Assembly: GCA_003562365.1 (NCBI GenBank)
Contig: PWVB01000205.1
Location: 1 to 33,518 of the forward strand
Direction: 5' to 3'
DNA length: 33,518 nt
From: Anaerolineae bacterium
GTDB taxonomy: Bacteria; Chloroflexota; Anaerolineae; B4-G1; SLSP01
Shown: positions 9,801 to 19,154 of the stretch, in pieces
Layout: each line of letters opens with the position of its first letter
How positions within the stretch are numbered: position 1 is the stretch's first letter
Notes under the pieces: model-generated
The model's database searches: none
What the model saw: the letters and a program-made list of their open reading frames with translations, nothing else
Told to the model about the DNA's origin: nothing
Program-made: the position numbers and the translations under genes

Positions 9801-11522
9801 ATGAATACTCTGCTTGGTTGGAATCTGATGCCCCTTGCCCTGTTTGTTGGAGGTGGGGCTCTCCTGTTTACAGCGTTCGGCATCTACCGTTTCCTGACTG
9901 GACGGCATATTTCTCGAAGATCGGATCTCACTGCGGCCTCGCCAATGGCGGCTCGAGGTAACGGACTGCCGGCAGGGACGTTGCTGGACGAAGGACGTTT
10001 CCTGATCCTGGGCCCTGACACGGCTTCCACGGATGACGCTCTCCATACGGTGAAAGCGACAGTTCCCCTCAAGCTCTGTTCGTCCTGCTACGCCGCGGTT
10101 GAGCGTGAGCGAGTTGATGTCTGTCCGGTCTGCGGCAAGCTGCTGACCGACCAAAGTCTATCGCATCCACTTCTGGTAGCTCGCGAGATCAGTGCCGAGC
10201 GATTTGCCGTTGCTTCCGAACTGGCGTCCCGTCAGCTAATGCATCGTGCGGTGGTGATGCCGGTTGCGGCCTTCATTGAGACCTCTCTCGGTCTCGCCCG
10301 CTACTTCCAGATCGAGCCTCGGGTGCCGCAGAACGGTTCAGCGTCTATGCCACCGCCGTCGCTGGATATGCTGTTAGCTTGGGGAAGCTCTCTAGCTTAC
10401 GGTCTTGAGCACCTCCATCGTCACGATGTAACGCTGGAGCGCGTTGGTTCGGATCACATCCTTTCTGTAGCTGATGAGGCGCACTGGCTCGGTTTCAGTG
10501 GCCTTGCAGCACTTCCACAAGATGGCCAAGAGAAGCGGCTGGCCTTCTATCCAGACATCCAGGGCCTTGCCCAATGGCTTCTAGAGGAAGCGGTGGAGGC
10601 CTGCGGGGTCACGACGACTCGACGCCTTCCCACCTCGGTACGTGAGGTTTTCGAACGTGGCCTAGCGCAAAATGGATATGCCGATGCCGGTGAGTTTGCC
10701 ACTGCGCTGACGAAGCTGCGCCGCGAACTGGCTCAGCAGGCACCTGTACGTTACTCGATCGGGTTCGGAACTGATGTGGGCTGCGTGCGGAAGCTGAACG
10801 AGGACAGTCTGTGGGTCATGGATGGCTGCGATGCCCTTGCCGCTTCGGGTATCTCCGTTAGCGGATTCGCCGTCGCCGACGGGGTTGGTGGGCATACTGC
10901 GGGTGATGTGGCAAGTCGACTGACGGTTGAGGCGCTTGCCGAGGCGGGCGATACGCTGTCTTCGTTGGCGGAGAAGCAGGGTCCGTTCGACGCTGAGGAC
11001 TGGATCACTGCCGCGGCTCTTGCTGCCAATCACGCCGTCTATACGGAGCGCAAAGCGGCATCCAGTGATATGGGATGCACGTTGGTGCTAGGCCTGCTGG
11101 TTGGACGCGTGGCCACTATCCTCAATGTCGGTGATAGTCGGGCGTATAAACTTGGAGTCGGCGGTATTCGGCAGCTCACGACCGATCATTCGCTGGTGCA
11201 GCGTCTGGTTGAGATCGGTCAGTTGACGCGCGGGGAGGCCCGCCACCACCCACAGAAAAGCGTTATCTACCGTGTGATGGGCGACGGTGCCGATCTGGCC
11301 TATGATCTCCATAAGGTCGTTCTGCAGCCGGGTGAAGCGGTGCTACTGTGTTCAGATGGACTCTCCGACATGGTAGAGGACGATATCCTCCTGCAAGTGT
11401 GGCGCGCTGTCTCCTCACCGCAGACTGCCTGCGAGCGGCTTGTGACACTAGCCAAAGAGGCCGGCGGGTATGATAATATCACAGTGGTGATTGCCCAAGT
11501 CGATCGTCAACGAGATGGTTAG
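9801..11522 (+). CDS. Membrane-anchored protein with zinc ribbon, pseudokinase-like domain and C-terminal PP2C-type phosphatase
   Basis: TM at N-terminus; 'CSSC...CPVC' ribbon; 'LHRHDVTLERVGSDHIL...WLGFSGLA' kinase-like without HRD/DFG; PP2C motifs 'GCVRKLNEDSLW', 'GFAVADGVGGHTAGDVAS', 'ILNVGDSRAY', 'LLCSDGLSDMVEDD', 'GGYDNITVVI'. Confidence 0.85.
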   Translation: MNTLLGWNLMPLALFVGGGALLFTAFGIYRFLTGRHISRRSDLTAASPMAARGNGLPAGTLLDEGRFLILGPDTASTDDALHTVKATVPLKLCSSCYAAVERERVDVCPVCGKLLTDQSLSHPLLVAREISAERFAVASELASRQLMHRAVVMPVAAFIETSLGLARYFQIEPRVPQNGSASMPPPSLDMLLAWGSSLAYGLEHLHRHDVTLERVGSDHILSVADEAHWLGFSGLAALPQDGQEKRLAFYPDIQGLAQWLLEEAVEACGVTTTRRLPTSVREVFERGLAQNGYADAGEFATALTKLRRELAQQAPVRYSIGFGTDVGCVRKLNEDSLWVMDGCDALAASGISVSGFAVADGVGGHTAGDVASRLTVEALAEAGDTLSSLAEKQGPFDAEDWITAAALAANHAVYTERKAASSDMGCTLVLGLLVGRVATILNVGDSRAYKLGVGGIRQLTTDHSLVQRLVEIGQLTRGEARHHPQKSVIYRVMGDGADLAYDLHKVVLQPGEAVLLCSDGLSDMVEDDILLQVWRAVSSPQTACERLVTLAKEAGGYDNITVVIAQVDRQRDG

Positions 11523-11551
11523 GCGATCGACTATTAGAGGGGGGCGCTTCG

Positions 11552-13210
11552 ATGCTTGATACAGGCGTGGTTGTTCAGGGACGCTATCGGATTGTCAGAC
11601 TCTTGGGTCAGGGCGGGATGGGGTCTGTCTACAGGGCTTGGGACCTGCGCCTTAAGGTTCCAGTAGCTCTTAAGGAGCTGTTGCCTCAGCCGGGGCTGGA
11701 CGCTGGGACCCTAGAAGCCCTTCGACAGCAGTTTGAACAGGAGGCCTCCGTACTGGCGCGCCTCAATCATCCGGGCCTGGTAAGGGTAACGGACTACTTC
11801 GAAGAGCAATCCAACGCCTATCTGGTGATGGATTTTGTGGACGGGCGAAGCCTCGCTGACGTGATTGTTCAGGACGGTGCCCAATCGGAGGCCAAGGTGA
11901 CCGACTGGGCGAAACAGCTTCTCGAAGCTCTGGCATACTGCCACGCTCAGGGCGTTGTGCATCGCGACATCAAGCCGCAGAATATCGTCCTCAGGCCCGA
12001 GGGGAAGGTCGTGCTCGTTGACTTCGGGTTGGTCAAGCTCTGGGATCCTGGTGATCCACGCACCCGAACTGTGATGCGCGGTATGGGTACACCGGAGTAT
12101 GCCCCCCCCGAACAGTACGGTGCTACGACCGATCACACCGGGCCGCCCAGCGACATCTACAGCCTTGGCGCGACGATCTATCATCTGCTGACTGGACAGG
12201 CGCCCGCCACCGCCACTGAGCGTATGGCAATACCTGAGGCCTTTGTGCCGCTGCGACAGCGTACTCCGGACGTAAGTGATCGGGTTGAAAGACTCGTGAT
12301 GAAGGCCTTAGCACTCTCCGTGAGCGAGCGATGGCAGACGGCGTCCGAGATGCTGTCGGTATTGGTGTCAGGTCCACTGCCCACTTTCGAACCGCTTATT
12401 CCCAAGACCTTGGTGGCGCCTCCAGAGTTTGGTGGGGTGGGTGGCACCGGTACACCGCGACCGGCGCCAGCCAGGCCACCAGTCCAGCAGCCATCCGCAG
12501 AAAAGGATCCGGTTCGCCATAGATCAAAGACCTCCTGGGTTGTGATCGCCGTTGGCATGCTGGTGTGTCTGGCTGCGGGGTGCCTTGGTTTCTTCTTTGG
12601 ACTCCCCCTGGCGACCAGTTGGTTAGCTACCGCTACACCGTCTCTCCCAACTCAAGCCGTTGCGGTATCAACACCCGCACCGACCACACCGACATTGCCT
12701 GGCGGAGGGTTTCGGGTGGCTGTCCAGAACGACTCGCCTGACAAGGTCTGTTATGTTCTCATCTCGATGTCCGACAGCGATCAGTGGGGAGAGAATTGGC
12801 TGGCAGATGATGAGACGATCCTTTCCGGTGCGCGCCGAGTCTTCGATGTGCCGGACGGCACTTACGATGTCAAACTCGAGCGGTGCGATGCGTCGGTGAT
12901 GTACACGGCCTGGCGCATTGCAGCTGCCACGACGGTGACAGTCGGGAGCCCGGAGGCCCAGGTGCGGTTTCTGGTGAGCAACGAGTCAATTGCCCCAGTT
13001 TGCTATGTCTACATCTCTCCCACCGTCGCCGATGATTGGGGACACGATCAACTGGGGGAGCTAGAACTGATTTCCTCGGGACAGCAACGACTTTTCTATC
13101 TTGAACCTGACATCTATGATCTTCAGATGCTTGACTGTGAAGGGCAGACTTTGACCGAGGATTTTGGCATCGGTGCCTGGGCGGACCTGTACTGGACGAT
13201 CTCCGACTGA
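11552..13210 (+). CDS. PknB-type Ser/Thr protein kinase with TM helix and duplicated extracytoplasmic domain
   Basis: 'LLGQGGMGSVYRA', 'VALKEL', 'VVHRDIKPQNIVL', 'VDFGLVKLW', 'GTPEYAPPEQY'; TM 'WVVIAVGMLVCLAAGCLGFFFGL'. Confidence 0.93.
   Translation: MLDTGVVVQGRYRIVRLLGQGGMGSVYRAWDLRLKVPVALKELLPQPGLDAGTLEALRQQFEQEASVLARLNHPGLVRVTDYFEEQSNAYLVMDFVDGRSLADVIVQDGAQSEAKVTDWAKQLLEALAYCHAQGVVHRDIKPQNIVLRPEGKVVLVDFGLVKLWDPGDPRTRTVMRGMGTPEYAPPEQYGATTDHTGPPSDIYSLGATIYHLLTGQAPATATERMAIPEAFVPLRQRTPDVSDRVERLVMKALALSVSERWQTASEMLSVLVSGPLPTFEPLIPKTLVAPPEFGGVGGTGTPRPAPARPPVQQPSAEKDPVRHRSKTSWVVIAVGMLVCLAAGCLGFFFGLPLATSWLATATPSLPTQAVAVSTPAPTTPTLPGGGFRVAVQNDSPDKVCYVLISMSDSDQWGENWLADDETILSGARRVFDVPDGTYDVKLERCDASVMYTAWRIAAATTVTVGSPEAQVRFLVSNESIAPVCYVYISPTVADDWGHDQLGELELISSGQQRLFYLEPDIYDLQMLDCEGQTLTEDFGIGAWADLYWTISD
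12710..13207 (+). repeat. Tandem protein-level duplication (~80 aa x2) in kinase C-terminus
   Basis: 'VQNDSPDKVCYVLISMSDSDQWGENWLADDETILSGARRVFDVPDGTYDVKLERCD' vs 'VSNESIAPVCYVYISPTVADDWGHDQLGELELISSGQQRLFYLEPDIYDLQMLDCE'. Confidence 0.85.
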
Positions 13211-13253
13211 AGTAAGCTGGGGTACCGCGGCAATTCTGATTTGTCTAGGGACT

Positions 13254-13299
13254 CCCTACATCGTTGTGCGCAGCAATTGAGTCGCACCAATACGTAGGG
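13254..13299. other. Long intergenic stem-loop of unknown role
   Basis: CCCTAC...TTGTGCG-loop-CGCACCAA..GTAGGG; no U-tract after it. Confidence 0.4.
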
Positions 13300-13452
13300 G
13301 AAGGAAGTTCATCGCTATCACAGACCGGACCCATCCAACCCACTTGCTCAGTCAACTGACGCCAAGCGATAGAGCGAACTCTTCACTTGGCCACTAGATC
13401 CACTTTCGCGCTTATGCTAACTGCTGCACTACCCCCCCAAGCTCCGTCAGAT

Positions 13453-13480
13453 TTGACAACACCCCGCTTTCCGGTATTAT
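13453..13480 (+). promoter_or_regulatory. Candidate sigma70-type promoter for SRP RNA: TTGACA - 16 nt - TATTAT
   Basis: -35 at 13453-13458, -10 at 13475-13480. Confidence 0.7.
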
Positions 13481-13534
13481 TCAGTTGATCAACACATAAC
13501 GGGCCGCGCGACGAATGGGGTTTGGTTGCCAGAA

Positions 13535-13681
13535 GAGACGATGCTCGATATGTGCTGGGGATTGGGTCCTGCGCGGCGGAGCCCTTCGAACCCCGCCAGG
13601 TCCGGGAGGAAGCAACGGTAAGGAGGTCACTCCGGGCGCCGCAGGGAAACCTGATCCTCAGTACATCTCGGACATCGTCTC
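13535..13681 (+). ncRNA. ffs: Signal recognition particle RNA (4.5S-like), with extended basal stem
   Basis: Conserved core 'GGGTCCTGCGCGGCGGAGCCCTTCGAACCCCGCCAGGTCCGGGAGGAAGCAACGGTAAGGAGG...CGCAGGGAAACC' (core rod 13559-13657); flanks pair further (GAGACGATG/CATCGTCTC), then GGTTTTT. Confidence 0.93.
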
Positions 13682-13720
13682 GGTTTTTGGGATCCGGAGG
13701 CTCAGTCTTTTGACAGCGCG

Positions 13721-15136
13721 TTGTCTGTAGAGGAGAGTCGTCTGAGACGCCATAACGTGAGATTGCCATGGGATCAGCGGATCGTTGCATTGGTACTGGG
13801 GCTAGGTGCTTTGGTTGCCTTGGCCGCTGGTTATCGAGCAACGTTGACACCGGTCACTTTGGTCATTGATGGCAGGACAACCGCCCTCCACACGCATCAG
13901 CCTACAGTGGAGATGCTGTTGGCCGATCTTGGAATAAGTTTGCGCGGTGAGGACGATCTATCTCCGGATTTAGCGACCCCCATTGAACCGGACCTCGAGA
14001 TTCGCATCAACTATGCACGACCCGCTGTTATTGTTGCCGACGGGCGCGAGCGCGTCATCTATGCTCACGAAGCATCTCCTGCGGACCTGTTAGCACTTGC
14101 CAACGTCTCGCTTGGACGCTATGATAGCGTGACCCTTCGGTCCCCCTCGGTCACCGATCCCTCGGGAACTCAAGCGAGGATTGTTGTCCAACGGGCCAAA
14201 CAGATCTTTCTGGAGCAAGGGGGCATCCGGACCACGCTGTACTCTCACGCCGCTACCGTAGGGGAAGCGGTCTTGGAGGCTGGCATTATCCTCTATCAGG
14301 CTGATCGAATATCGCCGATCTCCGCCACACCGCTAGAGAATGCAATGCATATCAGCCTCGAAAGGTCCATACCGGTTCAAGTCCACTTGGATGGTCACGT
14401 ATTGCGTACCCGCACTCACCGAACCCGGGTGGGGGAGGTACTGGCAGATCTAGGGGTCACGGTGAACGGACAGGATTATACTGAACCGCCACTGGATGCG
14501 GCGCTTAGTGATGGGGCAGAGATCCAAGTCTACCGTGTTACGGAGAGTGTCGTTGTCGAGCAGAGTCCGGTCCCGTTCGATACGGTTTGGCAGCCGGATC
14601 CGAATTCGGAGATCGATACTCAGGGGTTGCTTCAGGAGGGCGAACCTGGCATTCTGGAGCGACGGATCCGCTTTCGCTATGAGAACGGTCAAGTTGTGGC
14701 GCGTCGGGTCGAAGGCGAGAGCATGATTGTGGCACCCAAGAATCGCGTGATGGGATATGGGACCAAGGTTGTGGTGCGTACACTCCAGACGGAGAGCGGC
14801 CCGGTGGAGTATTGGCGGGTCATGCGAGCGTTGGCGACGTCCTACAGTGCTAGCACGGCCGGCGTTCCAACAACCTCGCCCCATTACGGCATCACGGCAA
14901 CCGGGGAGAGGATGCGAGATGGTATCGTGGCTGTTGATCCTCGCGTGATTCCTTTGGGAAGCCGCGTGTTCGTGCATGATTATGGTGTAGGCCTCGCCGC
15001 GGATACCGGCGGAGCCATCAAAGGACGCCGAATTGATCTGGGATACAGTGATGCTAACCTCCGTCTGTGGTATCGTTGGGTTGATGTCTACCTTCTTACG
15101 CCGGTGCCCGACCAGATCAGCTTTCGCGGTCCGTAA
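13721..15136 (+). CDS. YabE/RpfB-like cell-wall protein: DUF348 repeats, G5-like domain, C-terminal 3D domain
   Basis: Repeated 'VTLVIDGRTTALHTHQPTVEMLLADLGI'-type units; 3D-like 'ATSYSAS...GITATGERMRDGIVAVDPRVIPLGSRVFVHDYGVGLAADTGGAIKGRRIDLGY'; upstream of rsmA as in yabE-rnmV-ksgA. Start uncertain. Confidence 0.85.
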   Translation: MSVEESRLRRHNVRLPWDQRIVALVLGLGALVALAAGYRATLTPVTLVIDGRTTALHTHQPTVEMLLADLGISLRGEDDLSPDLATPIEPDLEIRINYARPAVIVADGRERVIYAHEASPADLLALANVSLGRYDSVTLRSPSVTDPSGTQARIVVQRAKQIFLEQGGIRTTLYSHAATVGEAVLEAGIILYQADRISPISATPLENAMHISLERSIPVQVHLDGHVLRTRTHRTRVGEVLADLGVTVNGQDYTEPPLDAALSDGAEIQVYRVTESVVVEQSPVPFDTVWQPDPNSEIDTQGLLQEGEPGILERRIRFRYENGQVVARRVEGESMIVAPKNRVMGYGTKVVVRTLQTESGPVEYWRVMRALATSYSASTAGVPTTSPHYGITATGERMRDGIVAVDPRVIPLGSRVFVHDYGVGLAADTGGAIKGRRIDLGYSDANLRLWYRWVDVYLLTPVPDQISFRGP

Positions 15137-15161
15137 TGTATCGTCTGATCTCAGACAATCG

Positions 15162-16070
15162 ATGAACGAGACGCCGGTTGCTCGCACTGACCCACGCACG
15201 CTGTTGCATCGCTATGATCTATGGCCGCGGAAATCTCTAGGACAGAACTTTCTTGTTGATCCCACAGCACCCGAAAAGATTGCCGCTTGCGCCGATTTGA
15301 CTTCTGCTGACACAGTTCTAGAGATTGGGGCAGGGGTTGGGACTCTGACCTCCGCACTGGCGGCGCGGGCCGGACGGGTGATCGCCTTGGAGGCAGACCC
15401 AAAGCTGGTTGGTGTCTTGCACGCTGAGCTCGGTGGTGTTGCCAACGTCGAGATCGTTCATGGAGACATTCTTGAAGTCGAACTGGGCGCATTGTTGGGT
15501 CTCGGCCGACAGACGAGGAGCGCAGCTATGCCTCTGTGGGGCCCCAGGATACCTGATTATAAGGTTGTTTCAAATCTCCCTTACTACATCACCAATGCCG
15601 TGGTGCAGCTCCTGTTAGAGGCTCCGGTGCGTCCCGCGCGGATGGCTCTGACGGTTCAGCGCGAGGTGGCCAAACGGATGATAGCTCAGCCGAGTGACAT
15701 GAGCCTACTGGCGGTTGGCGTTCAGTTCTATGGCGTGCCGGACATCTGCTTGCGGTTGAAGCGTGGGGCATTCTATCCGGTGCCGCGAGTGGAGTCGGCG
15801 GTTGTGCGCCTGGACCTCTATGATATACCGCCCGTTCCTGTTGATGACATTGAGCGCTTCTTTCAGGTGGTCCGTGCCGGATTCGCTCAGCGTCGCAAGC
15901 AGCTCCGTAACTCACTCGCTTCGACCCTAAATCTGCTGCCGCAGGCCGTCGCCGAGGCTTTGGAGACTCACGGAGTTGATCCGCGCCGTCGCGCGCAGAC
16001 GCTCTCCATCGAGGAATGGGGCAGTGTCTATGCAGGGCTTTCCCCCCTGCTGACTCCGTCAGCGCCGTAG
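15162..16070 (+). CDS. rsmA: 16S rRNA (adenine1518-N6/adenine1519-N6)-dimethyltransferase
   Basis: 'KSLGQNFLVDPTAPEKI', 'VLEIGAGVGTLTSALA', 'VVSNLPYYIT', 'FAQRRKQLRNSL'; start ATG 15162. Confidence 0.95.
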   Translation: MNETPVARTDPRTLLHRYDLWPRKSLGQNFLVDPTAPEKIAACADLTSADTVLEIGAGVGTLTSALAARAGRVIALEADPKLVGVLHAELGGVANVEIVHGDILEVELGALLGLGRQTRSAAMPLWGPRIPDYKVVSNLPYYITNAVVQLLLEAPVRPARMALTVQREVAKRMIAQPSDMSLLAVGVQFYGVPDICLRLKRGAFYPVPRVESAVVRLDLYDIPPVPVDDIERFFQVVRAGFAQRRKQLRNSLASTLNLLPQAVAEALETHGVDPRRRAQTLSIEEWGSVYAGLSPLLTPSAP

Positions 16071-16176
16071 CGTGCGTTTCTGGAGGATCCGATTGCGTTG
16101 GGAGAAGCGGGATTGGCTAACACCTGAGCAACCTCTGCCGCTCGGATGCTGCCATCTGGATCAGCGTCTGTGAGGC

Positions 16177-17658
16177 TCAGGCCTTCTGCTGAGCCTCGAT
16201 GTGGGCCACAAGCGCCTTTTCTGCGTTCTCCAACCGCTTAAGCGTCTGCTCACGTCCCAGGGCCTGGATCGTGCCAAAGAGGGGTGGTGAGACTCGCTTG
16301 CCGGTAACGGCATTGCGCACAATCCCAAATAGCTGACCCGCCTTCAGGCCCAGCGTCTCGGCCAGATCGCGCATTGGCTGTTCCATCGCCTCAGCTGTGA
16401 ACTGCACTAGCGTACCCATCAGATGCTGCACCTCACGGATGGCGGTCAGGCTCTCCTTTGCCGTCATCTTCTTCCCGATCAGTTCCTCGACTGGTGGCGT
16501 TTCTATATCCACAAATACAAAGTCAGTGAGCTTCACGGCGTCGCGCAAAGTCTTGATTCGCTCTTGAACCAGCGGGACGAGAAGGCGGAGTGTGGGCAGC
16601 ATCTCAGTAGGAACCGGCGTGGAAATCAAACCGGCATCAGCCCAGAAGGGGATCAGATGCTGCAGTAGTTTCTGCTCGCTCATCTGGCGGATGTAATAGC
16701 CGTTCATCCAATCGAGCTTGTCATAGGAGAAGATGGCGGAGGAGAGGTTGATGCGCCGGATGTCGAAGCGTTCGATAAGCTCCTCGCGGCTGAAGACCTC
16801 CTGTTCTTCGCCCTCGCCGGGTGCCCATCCCAGAAGTGCTAGGAAGTTGAAGAGCGCGTCCGGAAGGTATCCTTGACGACGAAACTCATCAACAGAAGTG
16901 GCCCCATGGCGTTTGCCCAGCTTCTTGCCGTCTGGGCCCAGGACCAGCGGTACGTGGACAAAAATGGGGAGCTCCCATCCGAACGCTCGGTAGAGTAGAA
17001 TACGCTTGGGGGTGCTGGGGATCCAGTCATCTCCGCGCATCACGTGCGTGATCTCCATCATATGGTCATCCACTACAACGGCCAGATGATAAGTGGGAAA
17101 GCCATCGCTCTTGAGCAGGATCTGATCGTCTATCAACCGATTCTCGAACGTGATCTCGCCGCGAAGCATGTCGTGGAAGGTCGTTGTGCCCTCGGGGGGA
17201 ACCTTCAAGCGGATGACATGGGGCTCATCGGGTGAGACGGCGCCCATCGGCTTTTCTCGGCAGCGCCCATCATACATCGGCGTCTTGCCCTTTGCCCGGA
17301 GAGCCTCTCGGACCTGCTCTAGCCGCTCCGTTGGGCAATTACAGCGATAGGCCTTACCTGTGTCGATGAGCTCCTCAGCCTTCTGTTTGTAGATGGCAAG
17401 GCGCTGTGACTGCACGTAAGGGCCGTAGTCTCCTCCTATTCCCGGCCCCTCGTCCCAATCTATGCCTAGCCATTCCAGACTGTCCTCGATCACGCGCAGG
17501 GCGTCGGATACGTAGCGCTCACGATCGGTGTCCTCGATCCGGAGCACAAATCCGCCATTCTGCTGCCGGGCAAAGAGCCAGTTGAACACAACAGTCCGGA
17601 TATTGCCGATGTGCGGATAGCCTGTGGGGCTGGGGGCGAAGCGAACACGGATGGACAT
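16177..17658 (-). CDS. gltX: Glutamyl-tRNA synthetase
   Basis: 'VRFAPSPTGYPHIGNIRT' (HIGH-type) and 'KLGKRHG' (KMSKS-type); start likely at 'MSIRVRF'. Confidence 0.96.
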   Translation of the reverse strand: MSIRVRFAPSPTGYPHIGNIRTVVFNWLFARQQNGGFVLRIEDTDRERYVSDALRVIEDSLEWLGIDWDEGPGIGGDYGPYVQSQRLAIYKQKAEELIDTGKAYRCNCPTERLEQVREALRAKGKTPMYDGRCREKPMGAVSPDEPHVIRLKVPPEGTTTFHDMLRGEITFENRLIDDQILLKSDGFPTYHLAVVVDDHMMEITHVMRGDDWIPSTPKRILLYRAFGWELPIFVHVPLVLGPDGKKLGKRHGATSVDEFRRQGYLPDALFNFLALLGWAPGEGEEQEVFSREELIERFDIRRINLSSAIFSYDKLDWMNGYYIRQMSEQKLLQHLIPFWADAGLISTPVPTEMLPTLRLLVPLVQERIKTLRDAVKLTDFVFVDIETPPVEELIGKKMTAKESLTAIREVQHLMGTLVQFTAEAMEQPMRDLAETLGLKAGQLFGIVRNAVTGKRVSPPLFGTIQALGREQTLKRLENAEKALVAHIEAQQKA

Positions 17659-17719
17659 AGCTCTCCCTTTTTGTGATGCTTGAATCAAGCGCCAACTTAC
17701 TCAGTATAGGGGATTTTCG

Positions 17720-18814
17720 TCAGAATTCCAGACGACGCTGATGCATAGCCACGCTCTCGACCAGACCAAGACCTAGAAACGTAACCACCAACACGCTGCC
17801 TCCGCTGCTGATGAACGGCATCGGCAGACCAGCTACGGGGATAAGATTGAGGTTCATCCCAATGTTAACGAGGAGTTGGTAGAAGACATAAGTGGTGAAC
17901 CCAGTCACAATCAGCCTGCCAGTAGCATCTTGAGTCGTCGCCGCGATGCGTAGTAGTCGCCAGAGAAGTAGGACAAAAATCAACAGGATCAGCGCTGCAC
18001 CGACGAACCCCAGCTCTTCGCAGATGACAGAGAAGATGAAGTCGGTGTGTCGGACGCGCAAAAAGTGGAGCTGGCTCTGCGAACCCGTGGCAAACCCTTT
18101 GCCCAGCAGACCGCCAGATCCAATCCCAATGAGGGCTTGACGGACGTTGTAGTAGGCGCCCTCATCCAAGGCGGGATTGATGAAGTTGTCGATTCGACTG
18201 CGCATATATGGATCCATACTGGCCCACAGGATCGGAACCGCCGCCAGCGCAGCTCCTCCTGCACCAGCGAGATAGACCGACTTCAGGCCTGATGTGTAAA
18301 GCATCACGACCCAGGTCGCCATGTACAGCGTGGCAGTGCTGAGATTCGGCTGGCTGAAGACGAGGAAGGCTGCCAATCCCGTCAGGATCATTGAGGCCGC
18401 AAACTCAACCAGTCCGGGAGGATCAGGTGCATTCCGGGCCAGAAGGCTTGCCTGGCTGATGATGAGCAGAATCAAGGCTGGGAAGGCTGGTTGAATCGAG
18501 ATACCGCCGACGAAGATGAAGCGGCGCACCTGACCGATCTCGCTTGTCCCAAAGAGCAATGTAAAGATCAGAATACCTAATGTCAAGAAGTAGAGGGGCC
18601 ACTCCAGGCTCTCCAACAGCCGGTAGTCAACGGCTGATACAAGGAACATCAGACTGATGCCTACCACTGCGTAGACAGCCTGACGACGCCAGGCACCGGC
18701 CAGTGCCTCTGATCCTTGAGTAGCGCTATAGATCATCGCCAACCCGATCACCGAGAGACTAACAGCAATCAGCACCAGCGACCAATCAAAGTACTCCCAG
18801 GGCGACTTACGCAT
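17720..18814 (-). CDS. rodA: RodA/FtsW-family SEDS protein
   Basis: Polytopic; 'LIGIGSGGLLGKGFATGSQSQLHFLRVRHTDFIFSVICEELGFVGA', 'GLPMPFISSGGS'. Confidence 0.92.
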   Translation of the reverse strand: MRKSPWEYFDWSLVLIAVSLSVIGLAMIYSATQGSEALAGAWRRQAVYAVVGISLMFLVSAVDYRLLESLEWPLYFLTLGILIFTLLFGTSEIGQVRRFIFVGGISIQPAFPALILLIISQASLLARNAPDPPGLVEFAASMILTGLAAFLVFSQPNLSTATLYMATWVVMLYTSGLKSVYLAGAGGAALAAVPILWASMDPYMRSRIDNFINPALDEGAYYNVRQALIGIGSGGLLGKGFATGSQSQLHFLRVRHTDFIFSVICEELGFVGAALILLIFVLLLWRLLRIAATTQDATGRLIVTGFTTYVFYQLLVNIGMNLNLIPVAGLPMPFISSGGSVLVVTFLGLGLVESVAMHQRRLEF

Positions 18815-18867
18815 CCCAACTCCGGCTAGGTGTCACCGACTGTCTCTGCCGTCTGGCTTTCATCACG

Positions 18868-19143
18868 TCAGCTCTGAGGCTCACCTCGGCGCGTGCGGGG
18901 GGTGTGGATGGGGATATCGGCCATAAGGCGCGTCTCGCGAGTGTCTTCAGTGAAGTTGACGACGACCTTTTCGCGATCGATATCCAGATGCTTGGAGATG
19001 ACGGCGATGATCTCGTCTTTGAGAATCTCTAGCATTCCAGGAGAGAGATTTGCGCGATCATGGGTCAGAACCAGACGTAACCGTTGAGCCGCCACATCCT
19101 GGCTGGAGTTCGGTTTTCGGCGAAACATATCCAGTAACCTCAT
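18868..19143 (-). CDS. minE: Cell division topological specificity factor MinE
   Basis: 'AAQRLRLVLTHDRANLSPGMLEILKDEIIAVISKHLDIDREKVVV'; adjacent to minD. Confidence 0.93.
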   Translation of the reverse strand: MRLLDMFRRKPNSSQDVAAQRLRLVLTHDRANLSPGMLEILKDEIIAVISKHLDIDREKVVVNFTEDTRETRLMADIPIHTPRTRRGEPQS

Positions 19144-19154
19144 AAGTGCTCCTT

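Noticed and set aside
13515-13730. ORFs 13515..13730 and 13522..13713 (+)
   Set aside because: They lie over the conserved SRP RNA; chance ORFs.
16172-16197. GAGGCTCAG...CTGAGCCTC hairpin at the gltX stop as a terminator
   Set aside because: 9-bp stem is real but has no U-tract on the gltX strand; not supported as intrinsic terminator.
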